DNA from: Actinomadura harenae
GTDB lineage: Bacteria > Actinomycetota > Actinomycetes > Streptosporangiales > Streptosporangiaceae
DNA: 32,948 nucleotides
NCBI RefSeq assembly: GCF_003696215.1
Contig: NZ_RFFG01000088.1
Span: 1-32,948 of the forward strand
Direction of reading: 5' to 3'
In this document: one piece after another, positions 23,397 to 31,686 of the stretch
Layout of the letters: each line of letters begins with the position of its first letter
Numbering within the stretch: position 1 is the stretch's first letter
Translations under genes and position numbers: made by a program
The notes under the pieces: generated by a model
The model's database searches: none
What the model saw: only the letters and a program-made list of their open reading frames with translations
What the model was told of the DNA's origin: nothing

Positions 23397-23885
23397 GTGG
23401 CCGGAGACTCAAGGCACGACCGGGACCCGCACGACCTGGACGCGACGGACTGGCGCATCCTCACCGAACTCCAGCGGGACGCCCGCATCAGTTTCAGCGA
23501 GCTCGGGCGGCGGGTGTCGCTGACCGCCCCGGCCGTCGCCGAACGCGTCCGCCGCCTGAGCGAACGCGGCGTGGTCGAGGGCTTCGCCGCGCGGATCAAC
23601 CTGGAGCGGGTGGGCCTGCCCATCCTCGCCTTCGTCATGATCCGCTTCCCCGGGAGCGACTTCCGCGAGTACGTGCGCCGCCTCGAAGGCGTCCACGAGA
23701 TCGTCGAATGCCACCACGTCACCGGGGACGACTGCTTCATCGCCAAGGTGGCCGCGCGGTCGATGCGGCACCTCGAGGAGGTCGTCTCCGGCCTCGCCCG
23801 CTTCGGCTCGACCTCCACGACCGTCGTCTACTCGACGGTCATCGCCGACCGCACGGTGACGCACGACCTCACCCGCGAGGCCTGA
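23397..23885 (+). CDS. Lrp/AsnC-family transcriptional regulator
   Basis: A 162-residue DNA-binding regulator. The winged helix-turn-helix is at about 14-63 (LDATDWRILTELQRDARISF; LGRRVSLTAPAVAERVRRL) and the effector-binding RAM domain follows (about 70-155), with the GDDCFIAKV core segment. Length is standard. GTG 23397 is the first in-frame start and appears leaderless. It is transcribed away from the PLP decarboxylase gene, 95 bases apart, the usual layout for a local amino-acid-responsive regulator. It ends 13 bases from the convergent oxidoreductase gene, with no obvious terminator between. Confidence 0.93.
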   Translation: MAGDSRHDRDPHDLDATDWRILTELQRDARISFSELGRRVSLTAPAVAERVRRLSERGVVEGFAARINLERVGLPILAFVMIRFPGSDFREYVRRLEGVHEIVECHHVTGDDCFIAKVAARSMRHLEEVVSGLARFGSTSTTVVYSTVIADRTVTHDLTREA

Positions 23886-23898
23886 CCCCGGCGGAGCG

Positions 23899-24930
23899 TC
23901 AGGCGGTCAGGACGACCTTGCCGGTGACCGTGCCGGACTCGGCCAGGCGCAGCGCCTCGCCCGCCCTGGCGAGCGGCAGCTCGGCGCCGATGGGCGCGCT
24001 GATGTCGCCCCGGCCGAGCGCGGCGAACACCTCCGCGAGGTCGGCGCGCAACTGGGCGCGGAACCGGTCCGCGCGGAACCGCCGCCCGGCCCAGATGTTG
24101 AAGAAGAACGCGTGGCGGCCGTTGGGCAGCGTGTTCCAGAGGAGGGTGCGGACGAGGAGCTTCATGACGGGCCACTGCTTCGAGCCGGAGTCGTCGCGGG
24201 TGGAGGCGCTGCCGTAGGAGACCAGGGTGCCGCCGGGCGCGAGCATGTGCCAGGAGTCGACGACGCCGCGTCCGCCGACATGGTCGAAGACGGCGTCCAC
24301 GCCGCCGGGCGCCAGCTCGCGGACGCGGGCCGGGACGTCCTCGGTCCGGTAGTCGATCGGCGTGACGCCGAGGTCGCGCAGCGCGTCGTGGTGCCGGGGG
24401 GACGCCGTCCCGATCACCGTCACCCCGGTGGCGCGGGCGAGCTGGACCAGGATCAGCCCGACCCCGCCGCCCGCGCCGTGCACCAGGACGGTCCGTTCCG
24501 CGCGCACCCGGGCGATCCGGTGCAGCATCCGCCAGGCGGTGACGCCGTTGACGACGACGGTCTCGGCCTGGGCCGCGCTCAGCCCGGCGGGCACCTCGAC
24601 GGCGTCCCGCGCGTCGACGACCACGTGGCTGGCCCAGCCGCCGACCTTGACCAGCGCGGCCACGCGTCGTCCGGCCAGGCCGGGGTCGACCCCCGCGCCG
24701 GTCGAGACGACCCGTCCCACCAGGTCGTATCCGGGCACGAACGGGAACGGCGGCTGGTCGTAGTAGCGCCCGCGGCGCATCTGCTGCTCGGCGAAGGAGA
24801 CCCCGGTCGCCTCCATCGCGATGACGACCCGTCCCGGCCCCGGCTCCGGCACGGTCCCGTGCTCGATCCGCAGTTCCTCCGGCTCCACGATCCCCGGCAG
24901 GACGACCCGGACGAACGGGTGGCTGTCCAT
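23899..24930 (-). CDS. medium-chain dehydrogenase/reductase, quinone-oxidoreductase type
   Basis: A 343-residue NAD(P)H-dependent oxidoreductase of the MDR superfamily. The N-terminal GroES-like part has PFPFVPGYDLVGRVVSTGAG; the Rossmann part has VLVHGAGGGVGLILVQLA, then FDHVGGRG and GTLVSYGSAS. Zinc-ligand Cys/His residues of alcohol dehydrogenases are absent, so it fits the zinc-independent quinone-oxidoreductase branch. ATG 24930 is preferred over the GTG two codons upstream because GGGAGG lies about six bases before it. The substrate is unknown. The gene stands alone, with its own AT-rich upstream region. Confidence 0.9.
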   Translation of the reverse strand: MDSHPFVRVVLPGIVEPEELRIEHGTVPEPGPGRVVIAMEATGVSFAEQQMRRGRYYDQPPFPFVPGYDLVGRVVSTGAGVDPGLAGRRVAALVKVGGWASHVVVDARDAVEVPAGLSAAQAETVVVNGVTAWRMLHRIARVRAERTVLVHGAGGGVGLILVQLARATGVTVIGTASPRHHDALRDLGVTPIDYRTEDVPARVRELAPGGVDAVFDHVGGRGVVDSWHMLAPGGTLVSYGSASTRDDSGSKQWPVMKLLVRTLLWNTLPNGRHAFFFNIWAGRRFRADRFRAQLRADLAEVFAALGRGDISAPIGAELPLARAGEALRLAESGTVTGKVVLTA

Positions 24931-24960
24931 GGCCACCCTCCCTTCGATAGTAGCTCTCGC

Positions 24961-24985
24961 GTTCGTTACAAGTTATAACACCTGG
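24961..24985 (-). promoter_or_regulatory. AT-rich near-palindrome upstream of the MDR gene
   Basis: GTTACAAGTTATAAC (24965-24979) has matching outer GTTA/TAAC arms and lies in the otherwise GC-rich leader of the oxidoreductase gene. On the minus strand TACTAT, about 20 bases before the start codon region, could serve as a -10. A regulator-binding site is possible but no regulator gene is adjacent. Confidence 0.3.
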
Positions 24986-25039
24986 ACATCGCGACAGTCA
25001 ATCCCCTTCGTGAGACCCTCTAACTGAACGGAAGCGAAA

Positions 25040-25078
25040 ACGGCGTGTGGCCTCGCACAGTGCGAGGCCACACGCCGT
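25040..25078 (-). terminator. intrinsic terminator of the glu-asparaginase-cutC operon
   Basis: An 18-bp perfect stem (25040-25057 with 25061-25078) around a CAG loop, starting 16 bases after the cutC stop. On the minus strand the stem is followed by TTTTCGC, giving a classical hairpin plus T-run. Confidence 0.9.
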
Positions 25079-25093
25079 AGGGCGCGTGTCCGG

Positions 25094-25837
25094 TCAGCCG
25101 GCGGCGGTGATGACCGCGGAGATGTCGGAGCCGCTCGTGACGAGCCGCTCGTACTCGGGACGGCGCAGCTCCCCGCCCATGTACGGGTACGGGTTGCGGT
25201 GGACGGCCGGGCTCGGCTCGGGGGCGAGCGCGGCGAAGTGGATCTCCCGCGCGCCCGTCTCCGCGACGACGCGGGCGACGTTGCGGTTCGTGATCCCGCC
25301 GCCCGGCATGATGACGATGCGGCCGTCCGCGTGCCGGATCAGGTCCGCGATCAGCGGCGCGCCCTCCAGCGCGGTCGTGTCCTGGCCGGAGGTCAGGACG
25401 CGGTCCACGCCGAGCTCGATGAGCGTGTCCAGGGCGGCGAACGGGTCGGCGACCATGTCGAAGGCCCGGTGGAAGGTGATCGGCAGGCCGCCCGCCGCGG
25501 CGATGAGCCGCTCGGTGACCGCGCGGTCGATCTCGCCCTCGGGGGTGAGGACGCCGATCACGATCCCGTGCGCGCCGGCCTCGCGGGCCAGGACGACGTC
25601 GTCCTCCATCGCCGCGATCTCGTGCTCGTCGAAGATGAAGTCGCCGCCGCGGGGACGGATGATGACGTGCACCCGGATCGACGACACCGCGGCGACCGCG
25701 GCGCGGACCGTCCCGAGGGTCGGGGTGAGCCCGCCGTCGAACAGCGCCGAGCACAGTTCCACACGCTGGGCGCCGGCCTTCTCGGCGGCGACGGCGCCGG
25801 CGACGCTGTCGATGCAGATCTCGTGGGTGAGGCTCAC
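25094..25837 (-). CDS. cutC: CutC-family protein
   Basis: A 247-residue TIM-barrel protein of the CutC family, historically linked to copper homeostasis although the biochemical role is unsettled. Family motifs are clear: EICIDSVAGAVAAEKAGAQRVELC at the N-terminus (read in two blocks), GGLTPTLG, VHVIIRPRGGDF, DPFAALDTLIELGVDRVLTSGQ, and IMPGGGITNRNV. Start GTG 25837 overlaps the asparaginase stop as GTGA. It is the last gene of the operon, just before the strong terminator. Its coupling to an asparaginase and an amino-acid importer does not obviously fit copper handling. Confidence 0.93.
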   Translation of the reverse strand: MSLTHEICIDSVAGAVAAEKAGAQRVELCSALFDGGLTPTLGTVRAAVAAVSSIRVHVIIRPRGGDFIFDEHEIAAMEDDVVLAREAGAHGIVIGVLTPEGEIDRAVTERLIAAAGGLPITFHRAFDMVADPFAALDTLIELGVDRVLTSGQDTTALEGAPLIADLIRHADGRIVIMPGGGITNRNVARVVAETGAREIHFAALAPEPSPAVHRNPYPYMGGELRRPEYERLVTSGSDISAVITAAG

Positions 25838-26778
25838 TGCTGTCCTTCCGGGGTGGTGCGGATCTCGCCGACGGGACGTCCGCCGCCGAGGACGGGGACG
25901 ACGCCGAGTGGCGCGGCGGGAGTGGTGTCGACGCCGAGCGCGGCGAGCGCGCGCAGCGCGATGGCGGTGGTGGCGCGGGGGCTGCCGTCGATGACCTTCA
26001 CGGCGACGGCGTGGCCGTCCGCGGTCGCGGCGACGAGGACGCCCTCGGCGCCGCCCTTGGCCACGCAACCGGGGAGCAGCCGCATGAACTCGGTGTTGGC
26101 GTGGCCGGTGCCGCCCACGTACTCGGGGTAGGTGCGCATGGCGTCGGCGACGGCGCGGTACGGGCCGTCCGCCTGGACGAGGGTGACCATCGCCCGGGCG
26201 AGGCCCGTCAGGGTGAGGCCGAACAGCGGGGCGCCGCAGCCGTCGACCGCGACCGGCGACGGGGTCTCGCCCGCGGCCTCGCCCATGATCCGGGCGACCT
26301 CGCGCTGGAGCGGGTGGTCCGGGTCGAGGTAGTTCTCGGTCGGCCATCCGTTGGCGGCGCAGGCGGCGAGCATTCCGGCGTGCTTGCCCGAGCAGTTCAT
26401 CCGCACGCGGGACTCGCCCTCGCCGGCCCGGATCAGCCGGTCCCGGGTCGGTTCGTCCTCCGGCCAGGTCGGCGGGCACTGGAGCGCGTCCGCGCCGAGA
26501 CCGGCGTCCGCGAGGATCGCCTCGACCGTCGCGACGTGGAAGTCCTCCCCGGTGTGGCTGCCCGCGGCGATCGCGAGGCGCTCGCCGGACAGCGGCGCGC
26601 CCGCCGAGAGGCAGGCGACGGCCTGGAAGGGCTTGGTGGTCGAGCGCGGCAGGACGGTCTCGTCCACGTCGCCGCGCGTGTAGACGACGCCGCGGTCGGG
26701 GGCGAGGCCGACGACGCTGCCGTAGTGGCGGCTCTCGACGAAGTCGTTGCGGACGACCTCGGCCAGAACTTCGTACAT
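25834..26778 (-). CDS. L-asparaginase II (thermolabile, Rhizobium-type family)
   Basis: A 314-residue enzyme of the AsnA/asparaginase II family (serine-beta-lactamase-unrelated, distinct from the EcAII type), predicted to hydrolyse L-asparagine to aspartate and ammonia in the cytoplasm. Landmarks: RGDVDETVLPRSTTKPFQA with the catalytic Ser-Thr-Thr-Lys, then AAGSHTGEDFH, RMNCSGKHAGMLAAC, and VDGCGAPLFGLTL, then GGTGHANTEFM. ATG 26778 is preferred because GAGGAG lies five bases upstream; ATG 26790 would add four residues and overlap the permease stop. It links importer and CutC genes and is translationally coupled to CutC. Confidence 0.9.
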   Translation of the reverse strand: MYEVLAEVVRNDFVESRHYGSVVGLAPDRGVVYTRGDVDETVLPRSTTKPFQAVACLSAGAPLSGERLAIAAGSHTGEDFHVATVEAILADAGLGADALQCPPTWPEDEPTRDRLIRAGEGESRVRMNCSGKHAGMLAACAANGWPTENYLDPDHPLQREVARIMGEAAGETPSPVAVDGCGAPLFGLTLTGLARAMVTLVQADGPYRAVADAMRTYPEYVGGTGHANTEFMRLLPGCVAKGGAEGVLVAATADGHAVAVKVIDGSPRATTAIALRALAALGVDTTPAAPLGVVPVLGGGRPVGEIRTTPEGQQ

Positions 26779-26789
26779 CGGACTCCTCA

Positions 26790-27653
26790 TTACGGTTGCG
26801 CCACGTCGGGCTCGGCCGCGGCCGCCGCGGGACGCGCGGCGCGCGACGGACGGGTGCGCTGCCGCGCCTCCAGCGTCCGCGCGAGCTTGGCCAGCGACGC
26901 GTTGATGACCAGGTAGACCAGCGCGATCACCAGGTAGGTCTGGATCAGCAGGTGGTTGAAGTTCGCCAGCACCTTCCCGCTGTAGAGCAGCTCGGCGTAG
27001 CTGACGACGTAGCCGAGCGAGGTGTCCTTCAGCAGGCCCGCGGACTGGCTGACCAGGGACGGCAGCACGCGCCGCGCCGCCTGCGGGAGGACGACCGTCC
27101 GCATGGCCCGGCCGCGGGTGAGGCCGAGCGCGAGGCCCGCCTCCAGCTGCCCGCGCTCCACCGAGCGGATGCCCGCCCGGAAGACCTCGGCGAACAGCGC
27201 GGCGTTGGACACCGACAGCGGGACGACGAGCTTCCAGAACAGCGGCAGGTCGACGCCGTAGCGGGGGAGCGCGAACAGGACGATGTAGACCAGCAGCAGA
27301 ACCGGGACCGTCCGGACGATCTCGATGTACGCGGTGGACGGGACGCGCAGCCACCGGGACGGGGAGACCCGCCCGAGGGCGAGCAGCACGCCCGCCGCCG
27401 CCGAGATCGCGATCGACACGGCGGCCGCCCGCAGCGTGGACCACAGGCCCTCGAGCAGGTACCGCCACATCGGCCAGGTCCCGTAGGGGCGCCAGCGGTC
27501 GGCGGCCATCTGCCCGTTGTCGGCGAACTGCTTCAGCGCGAGCGCGACCAGCACCAGGCCGGCCAGCACCGACAGCGCCGTGGCGACGCGGATGCGGCGC
27601 CGGGCGCGCGGCCCGGGCTCGTCGAACAGCAGCCGCGAGGACGGTGCGCTCAT
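26790..27653 (-). CDS. polar amino-acid ABC transporter permease (GluD-like)
   Basis: A 287-residue inner-membrane permease of the HisM/GlnP family, forming the channel with the other permease. About five to six membrane helices follow a cytosolic N-terminus. The EAA loop motif EAGLALGLTRGRAMRTVVLPQA (two halves near residues 180-200) is typical. A basic Ala/Arg-rich tail ends the protein. ATG 27653 overlaps the upstream permease stop (ATGA), so it is chosen over the start five codons upstream. It is part of the gluA-B-C-D-type import operon. Confidence 0.9.
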   Translation of the reverse strand: MSAPSSRLLFDEPGPRARRRIRVATALSVLAGLVLVALALKQFADNGQMAADRWRPYGTWPMWRYLLEGLWSTLRAAAVSIAISAAAGVLLALGRVSPSRWLRVPSTAYIEIVRTVPVLLLVYIVLFALPRYGVDLPLFWKLVVPLSVSNAALFAEVFRAGIRSVERGQLEAGLALGLTRGRAMRTVVLPQAARRVLPSLVSQSAGLLKDTSLGYVVSYAELLYSGKVLANFNHLLIQTYLVIALVYLVINASLAKLARTLEARQRTRPSRAARPAAAAAEPDVAQP

Positions 27654-28294
27654 CGCAGGATCGCCCACTTCCGTTCCAGGACGCCCGTGACCAGGCCGAA
27701 CAGCCCGGACAGCGCCATGTACGCCAGACCGGCCGTGACGAAGATCCAGATCGGCTTCGCCTCGGCCAGGTTGACCCGGTTCGCCGCCGCGGTCAGTTCC
27801 ACGACGCCGACCGCGGCGGCCAGCGCGGTGTTCATCAGCGTCATGATCGCGATGTTGCCGAGGGGCTGCACGACCGTGCGCAGCGCCTGCGGCAGGATCA
27901 CCAGCCGCAGCGACTGGGTGAAGGTGAGCCCGAGGGCCCGGGCGGCCTCGCCCTGCCCGGCCGGCACCGAGTTGATGCCGGACCGGATCGCCTCGGCCGT
28001 GTAGGCGCCCTGGTACAGGACGATGACGACGACCGAGGTGGTGAACAGTCCGGCGATCACTCCGATCTCCGGCAGCCCGAACACGGCGATGACCAGCCAG
28101 ACCAGCAGCGGGATGTTCTGCAGGACCTCGACGTAGGCCATCCCCGCGGCGCGCAGCGCGCGCACGGGGGAGACCCGCATCGCGGCCACCACGACGCCGG
28201 CGACGAGCGCCCCGGCGAGCGACAGCAGCGTCAGCTCGACGGTGAGCACCAGCCCGTGGCCGAACTCGGAGAGGTGGTCGGTGATGACGTTCAT
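27650..28294 (-). CDS. polar amino-acid ABC transporter permease (GluC-like)
   Basis: A 214-residue permease of the HisM/GlnP family with five predicted membrane segments. It has the usual N-terminal TVELTLLSLAGALVAG, the VEVLQNIPLLVWL segment and the EAA loop GEAARALGLTFTQSLRLVILPQA. It starts at ATG 28294, 36 bases after the binding-protein gene, and overlaps the next permease by four bases. Two heterologous permeases after a binding protein match the glutamate uptake system layout of Corynebacterium (gluABCD). Confidence 0.92.
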   Translation of the reverse strand: MNVITDHLSEFGHGLVLTVELTLLSLAGALVAGVVVAAMRVSPVRALRAAGMAYVEVLQNIPLLVWLVIAVFGLPEIGVIAGLFTTSVVVIVLYQGAYTAEAIRSGINSVPAGQGEAARALGLTFTQSLRLVILPQALRTVVQPLGNIAIMTLMNTALAAAVGVVELTAAANRVNLAEAKPIWIFVTAGLAYMALSGLFGLVTGVLERKWAILR

Positions 28295-28330
28295 GGCGGG
28301 GCGAGGCCCCCTCCTACTCGAAGGTCACGC

Positions 28331-29272
28331 TCACTCGGAGCCCGGCGCGGACCCGAGGGCCGGAGCCTGCGGGGCGTCGCCCTCGACGACCGTTCCGATG
28401 GAGTTCTTCCAGACCTTGGCCCACAGCCCGGACGCCTGGATCTGCTTCAGCCAGTCGTTGACGAACTGCTTCATCTGCGCGTCGCCGTGCTTGAGGCCGA
28501 TGCCGTAGGGGTCGCTGGTGAACGGCTTGCCCTGGATCTTGATGCTCGGGTCCTGCTTGGCGGTGGCCAGCAGGAGCGCCTCGTCCTGGACGTAGGCGTC
28601 GCCGCGGCCCTGCTTCAGCGCCTGGACGCACTCGGGGTCGGTGCCGAAGGTGACGATCTTGGCGTCGGGGGCGACCTTCTTGATGGCCGCGATCGCCGGG
28701 GTGTTGGCGCCCGCGATGACCGTCTTGCCCTTGAGGTCGGAGGCCGAGGTGATGCCCGTCGTGTCCTTCTTGGTGGCGACGACGAGACCGGAGCTGTAGT
28801 ACGGCCCGGCGAACGCGACCTGCTTCGCGCGCTCCGGCGTGATGCTGTAGGTCTGGAAGACGACGTCGACGGTGCCGTTGGACAGCAGCGCCTCGCGGGT
28901 CTCCGACGCCGAGTTGACGATCTTCACGTCCGGCTTGCCGATGATGTACTTGGCGAGGAGGCGGCCGAAGTCGGCGTCCAGGCCCTCGACCTTCTTGTTC
29001 GCCGGGTTCTGCTGGGACAGCAGCGGAGCGTCCAGCGAGCCGCCGATGACCAGCTGGCCGCGCTTCTTGATCTTCTCCATGGTGGAGCCGGCGGGCAGGT
29101 TCGCCGCGACCGGGGCGGCCGCGACCAGGTCGTCCTGCTTGCCGCCGCCCGCGGCGCCCGGCACGGACGAGCCGGAGTCGTCGCTGGAGGAACAGGCGGT
29201 CAGGCCGACGAGCGACAGCGCCGCGACGGCGACCGGCGCGGCCCACCGCATACGCACAGACGTACGCACCAT
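28331..29272 (-). CDS. polar amino-acid binding lipoprotein (GluB-like)
   Basis: A 313-residue extracellular solute-binding protein of family 3. The N-terminus is a lipoprotein signal with basic residues, a hydrophobic core and the lipobox LTAC (Cys27). The mature part starts with a Ser/Gly-rich linker, then KKRGQLVIGGSLDAP and GLDADFGRLLAKYI, ERAKQVAFAGPYYSSG and DLKGKTVIAGANTPA, the usual type 2 binding-protein blocks. ATG 29272 follows GAAAGG and gives a proper signal peptide; the upstream frame is a shadow. Ligand is likely glutamate or a similar amino acid by layout (inference). Confidence 0.92.
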   Translation of the reverse strand: MVRTSVRMRWAAPVAVAALSLVGLTACSSSDDSGSSVPGAAGGGKQDDLVAAAPVAANLPAGSTMEKIKKRGQLVIGGSLDAPLLSQQNPANKKVEGLDADFGRLLAKYIIGKPDVKIVNSASETREALLSNGTVDVVFQTYSITPERAKQVAFAGPYYSSGLVVATKKDTTGITSASDLKGKTVIAGANTPAIAAIKKVAPDAKIVTFGTDPECVQALKQGRGDAYVQDEALLLATAKQDPSIKIQGKPFTSDPYGIGLKHGDAQMKQFVNDWLKQIQASGLWAKVWKNSIGTVVEGDAPQAPALGSAPGSE

Positions 29273-29343
29273 GTTGGAAAACCTTTCTCGGGTGGCGCGC
29301 CCTGCGGCGCGCCTGGGGTGGAACCGGGTCGGGAGCTCAAGGG

Positions 29344-29359
29344 CCCCGCGAGGGCGGGG
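29344..29359. promoter_or_regulatory. hairpin in the gluA-gluB gap
   Basis: CCCCGC (29344-29349) and GCGGGG (29354-29359) flank a four-base loop within the 172-base gap 29273-29444 between the ATPase and binding-protein genes. Such a hairpin may tune processing or read-through between the ATPase and the more abundant binding protein. A separate gluB promoter is also possible. Confidence 0.35.
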
Positions 29360-29444
29360 ACTCCGGGTGACCGAGGCGGAAGCCCTTGTGGCCGAGGCGG
29401 ACACCCAGGACTCGGGGTGGTTCGCCTGGCCTGGGGTGGCCCGC

Positions 29445-30173
29445 CTAGTGGCTCAGGACCTTGGCCAGGAAGTCCCGGGCCCGGTCGGTGGCGGGGGAGT
29501 CGAAGAACTCGGACGGCGTGCCGGACTCGACGATCTCGCCGTCCGCCATGAACACCACGCGGTCGGCGACCTGGCGGGCGAAACCCATCTCGTGGGTGAC
29601 GACCACCATGGTCATGCCGTCGCGGGCGAGTTCGGTCATGACGTCCAGGACCTCGCCGACCATCTCCGGGTCCAGCGCGGACGTGGGCTCGTCGAACAGC
29701 ATCGCCTTCGGCTTCATCGCCAGGGCGCGCGCGATGGCCGCGCGCTGCTGCTGGCCGCCCGACAGCTGCGCGGGCAGCTTTCCGGCCTGCGCGCCGATGC
29801 CGACCCGGTCGAGGAGCTCGCGGGCGTTCCGCTCGGCCTCGTCCCGTGACAGCCCGCGCACGCGCGTGGGCGCCAGCGTCAGGTTCTGCAGGATCGTCTT
29901 GTGCTGGAAGAGGTTGAACGACTGGAACACCATGCCCACGTCGGCCCGTAGCCGGGCGAGCTCGCGCCCCTCGGCGGGCAGCTCGGCGCCGTCGATGCGG
30001 ATCGTCCCCGCGTCGGGGCTCTCCAGCCGGTTGAGGCAGCGGCAGAGCGTCGACTTGCCCGATCCGGACGGGCCGACCACCACGACCACCTCGCCGCGCG
30101 CGACGTCCAGGTCCACCTCGTGCAGGGCCGTGTGAGCGCCGAAGCGCTTGTGCAGGCCGCGAACCTCGATCAT
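29445..30173 (-). CDS. polar amino-acid ABC transporter ATP-binding protein (GluA-like)
   Basis: A 242-residue ATPase that energises the importer. Walker A GPSGSGKST is at 34-42, the Q-loop in MVFQSFNLF, signature LSGGQQQR, Walker B AMLFDEPTSALD and the H-loop in VVVTHEMGF, in the arrangement of HisP/GlnQ proteins. ATG 30173 starts directly at MIEVRGLHKRF as in the family. It is the promoter-proximal gene of the minus-strand operon, divergent from the ROK gene. Sequence motifs look complete and functional. Confidence 0.95.
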   Translation of the reverse strand: MIEVRGLHKRFGAHTALHEVDLDVARGEVVVVVGPSGSGKSTLCRCLNRLESPDAGTIRIDGAELPAEGRELARLRADVGMVFQSFNLFQHKTILQNLTLAPTRVRGLSRDEAERNARELLDRVGIGAQAGKLPAQLSGGQQQRAAIARALAMKPKAMLFDEPTSALDPEMVGEVLDVMTELARDGMTMVVVTHEMGFARQVADRVVFMADGEIVESGTPSEFFDSPATDRARDFLAKVLSH

Positions 30174-30196
30174 TCGGTCATCCTCGATCCAACTTC

Positions 30197-30210
30197 CTTC
30201 GAAATCGAAG
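30197..30210. promoter_or_regulatory. perfect dyad between gluA and ROK genes
   Basis: CTTCGA-AA-TCGAAG, a perfect 6+2+6 palindrome in the divergent intergenic region 30174-30289, at a fitting place for a regulator binding both promoters. Candidate ROK operator. Confidence 0.5.
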
Positions 30211-30253
30211 TCGAGACGGAGATTAGACGGTCAAATCGATGGAAGTCAACGCG

Positions 30254-30282
30254 TTGCCGTACAAAGACCGCGCATGCTATCT
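30254..30282 (+). promoter_or_regulatory. possible leaderless promoter of the ROK gene
   Basis: TTGCCG (30254-30259), 17-base spacer, CTATCT (30277-30282), then seven bases to GTG 30290. No ribosome site precedes that GTG. The -10 match is weak. Confidence 0.35.
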
Positions 30283-30289
30283 ATCTGGG

Positions 30290-31447
30290 GTGCGCAACCC
30301 CAGAGACGACCGACCGGCGGCACTCGTGCGCATGGTCGCCACCGGCCAGGCCGAGTCCCGGGCCGAACTCGCCCGGCTCTCCGGCCTCGCGGCGTCCAGC
30401 GTCTCCCTGCGGGTCGAGCAGCTGATCGCGGCCGGCCTGTTCGCCGAGGAGGGCGCGGGCGCGTCCCGCGGCGGACGCCGCCCCCGCCGGCTCCGGCTCG
30501 CCCGCGAGGCGGGCGTCTTCCTGGTCGCCGACCTCGGCGCCCACCACGCCCGGCTCGCCGCCGTCGACCTCAGCGGCGCGCCCCGCGTGATCTCCGACCT
30601 CGCCTGCGACATCTCGGTCGGCCCCGAGGCCACCCTGGCGGCCGTCATCGACAGCCTGCGCGCCCTCACCGGCGACCACGGCCTGCGGGACGTCCCCGTC
30701 CGCGGCCTCGCCCTCGGCATGCCCGGCCCCGTCGACCCCGCCACGGGCCAGGTCGTCTCCCCCTCGCGCATGCCCGGCTGGAACGACTTCCCCGTCCGCG
30801 AGTTCGCCGCCGCCCACGCGGGCATCCCCGTCCTGGTGGAGAACGACGCCAACCTCATGGCCGTCGGCGAGCACCGCGCGTCCTGGCCCGATCTCGACAA
30901 CCTCATGGTCATCAAGCTGGGCAGCGGCATCGGCTGCGGCGTCATCGTGGACGGGCGCCTGCACCGCGGCCGCGGCGCCGCGGGCGACATCAGCCACGTC
31001 CGGATCCGCTCCGAGGCCACGGTCGACTGCTCGTGCGGGCACCCGGACTGCCTGGAGGCCCACGCCAGCGGCGCCGCCCTCGCCGAGGCGCTCGCCGCCC
31101 AGGGCTTCACCGCCGACGCGCCGTCCGAGATCGTCGACCTCGTCGCCAACGGCGTCCCCCAGGCGACCGCCGCCGTCCGCAACGCGGGCCGCCTCATAGG
31201 AGACGTCCTCACCGCCCTGGTGAACTTCTTCAACCCCGACGCCCTGGTCATCGGCGGCAGCCTCTCCAACGCCGAACCCCTGGTCGCCACCATCCGGGGC
31301 GCCATCTACGAGCGCTGCCTCCCCCTCGCGACCCGCAACCTGGAGATCAGCACCTCCCGCTCCGGACGGGACGCCAGCATCCTCGGCGCGGGCCACCTTC
31401 TCCTGGCCCAGTCCGACGACTGGATCGACCACGCCCTCGACCGCTGA
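30290..31447 (+). CDS. ROK-family transcriptional regulator
   Basis: A 385-residue regulator with an N-terminal winged helix (about 8-55; AESRAELARLSGLAASSVSL) and a sugar-kinase-like ROK domain: FLVADLGAHHARLAAV, GLALGMPGPVDPATG, ENDANLMAVGEH and GSGIGCGVIVDG. The zinc-binding cysteine cluster CSCGHPDCLEAHASG of ROK proteins is present. GTG 30290 is preferred to ATG 30239 because family members typically start with NPRDDRPAAL-like residues and the leaderless promoter fits. It faces away from the gluABCD operon. ROK regulators usually respond to sugars or sugar phosphates; pairing with an amino-acid importer is unusual. Confidence 0.92.
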   Translation: MRNPRDDRPAALVRMVATGQAESRAELARLSGLAASSVSLRVEQLIAAGLFAEEGAGASRGGRRPRRLRLAREAGVFLVADLGAHHARLAAVDLSGAPRVISDLACDISVGPEATLAAVIDSLRALTGDHGLRDVPVRGLALGMPGPVDPATGQVVSPSRMPGWNDFPVREFAAAHAGIPVLVENDANLMAVGEHRASWPDLDNLMVIKLGSGIGCGVIVDGRLHRGRGAAGDISHVRIRSEATVDCSCGHPDCLEAHASGAALAEALAAQGFTADAPSEIVDLVANGVPQATAAVRNAGRLIGDVLTALVNFFNPDALVIGGSLSNAEPLVATIRGAIYERCLPLATRNLEISTSRSGRDASILGAGHLLLAQSDDWIDHALDR

Positions 31448-31521
31448 CCGCCGCCCGGCCTCGAAGCGGGGGGTTAGGTCCCGTGTCACCTCGGCGAATC
31501 TGTGCCAAAGTGGGCGACTTC

Positions 31522-31533
31522 GGGCGTTCGCCC
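31522..31533. other. short hairpin in the 31448-31686 gap
   Basis: GGGCG-TT-CGCCC within the 239-base gap between the ROK gene and the ABC ATPase gene. It could be part of a terminator for the ROK gene. No other element was recognised in the gap apart from the AGAAGGGGG ribosome site at its end. Confidence 0.3.
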
Positions 31534-31686
31534 CGAGTTGGGGCCACTCTCTGATGTCGCGCTGAGCCGCGCCGCCCGATGCCGCCGTCACCGCACGGCG
31601 CTCCCGCGTGCGCGCGCCCATCCGTGCGCCGGCGGCCCCGACCCGGGCGGCGGCCGAGCACATCGGTTTTGAGAGAAGGGGGCCCG

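Noticed and set aside
24965..24979. Firm TetR-type operator upstream of the MDR gene
   Set aside because: Only the outer four bases of each arm match well and no TetR gene is adjacent, so it is listed only as a weak regulatory candidate.
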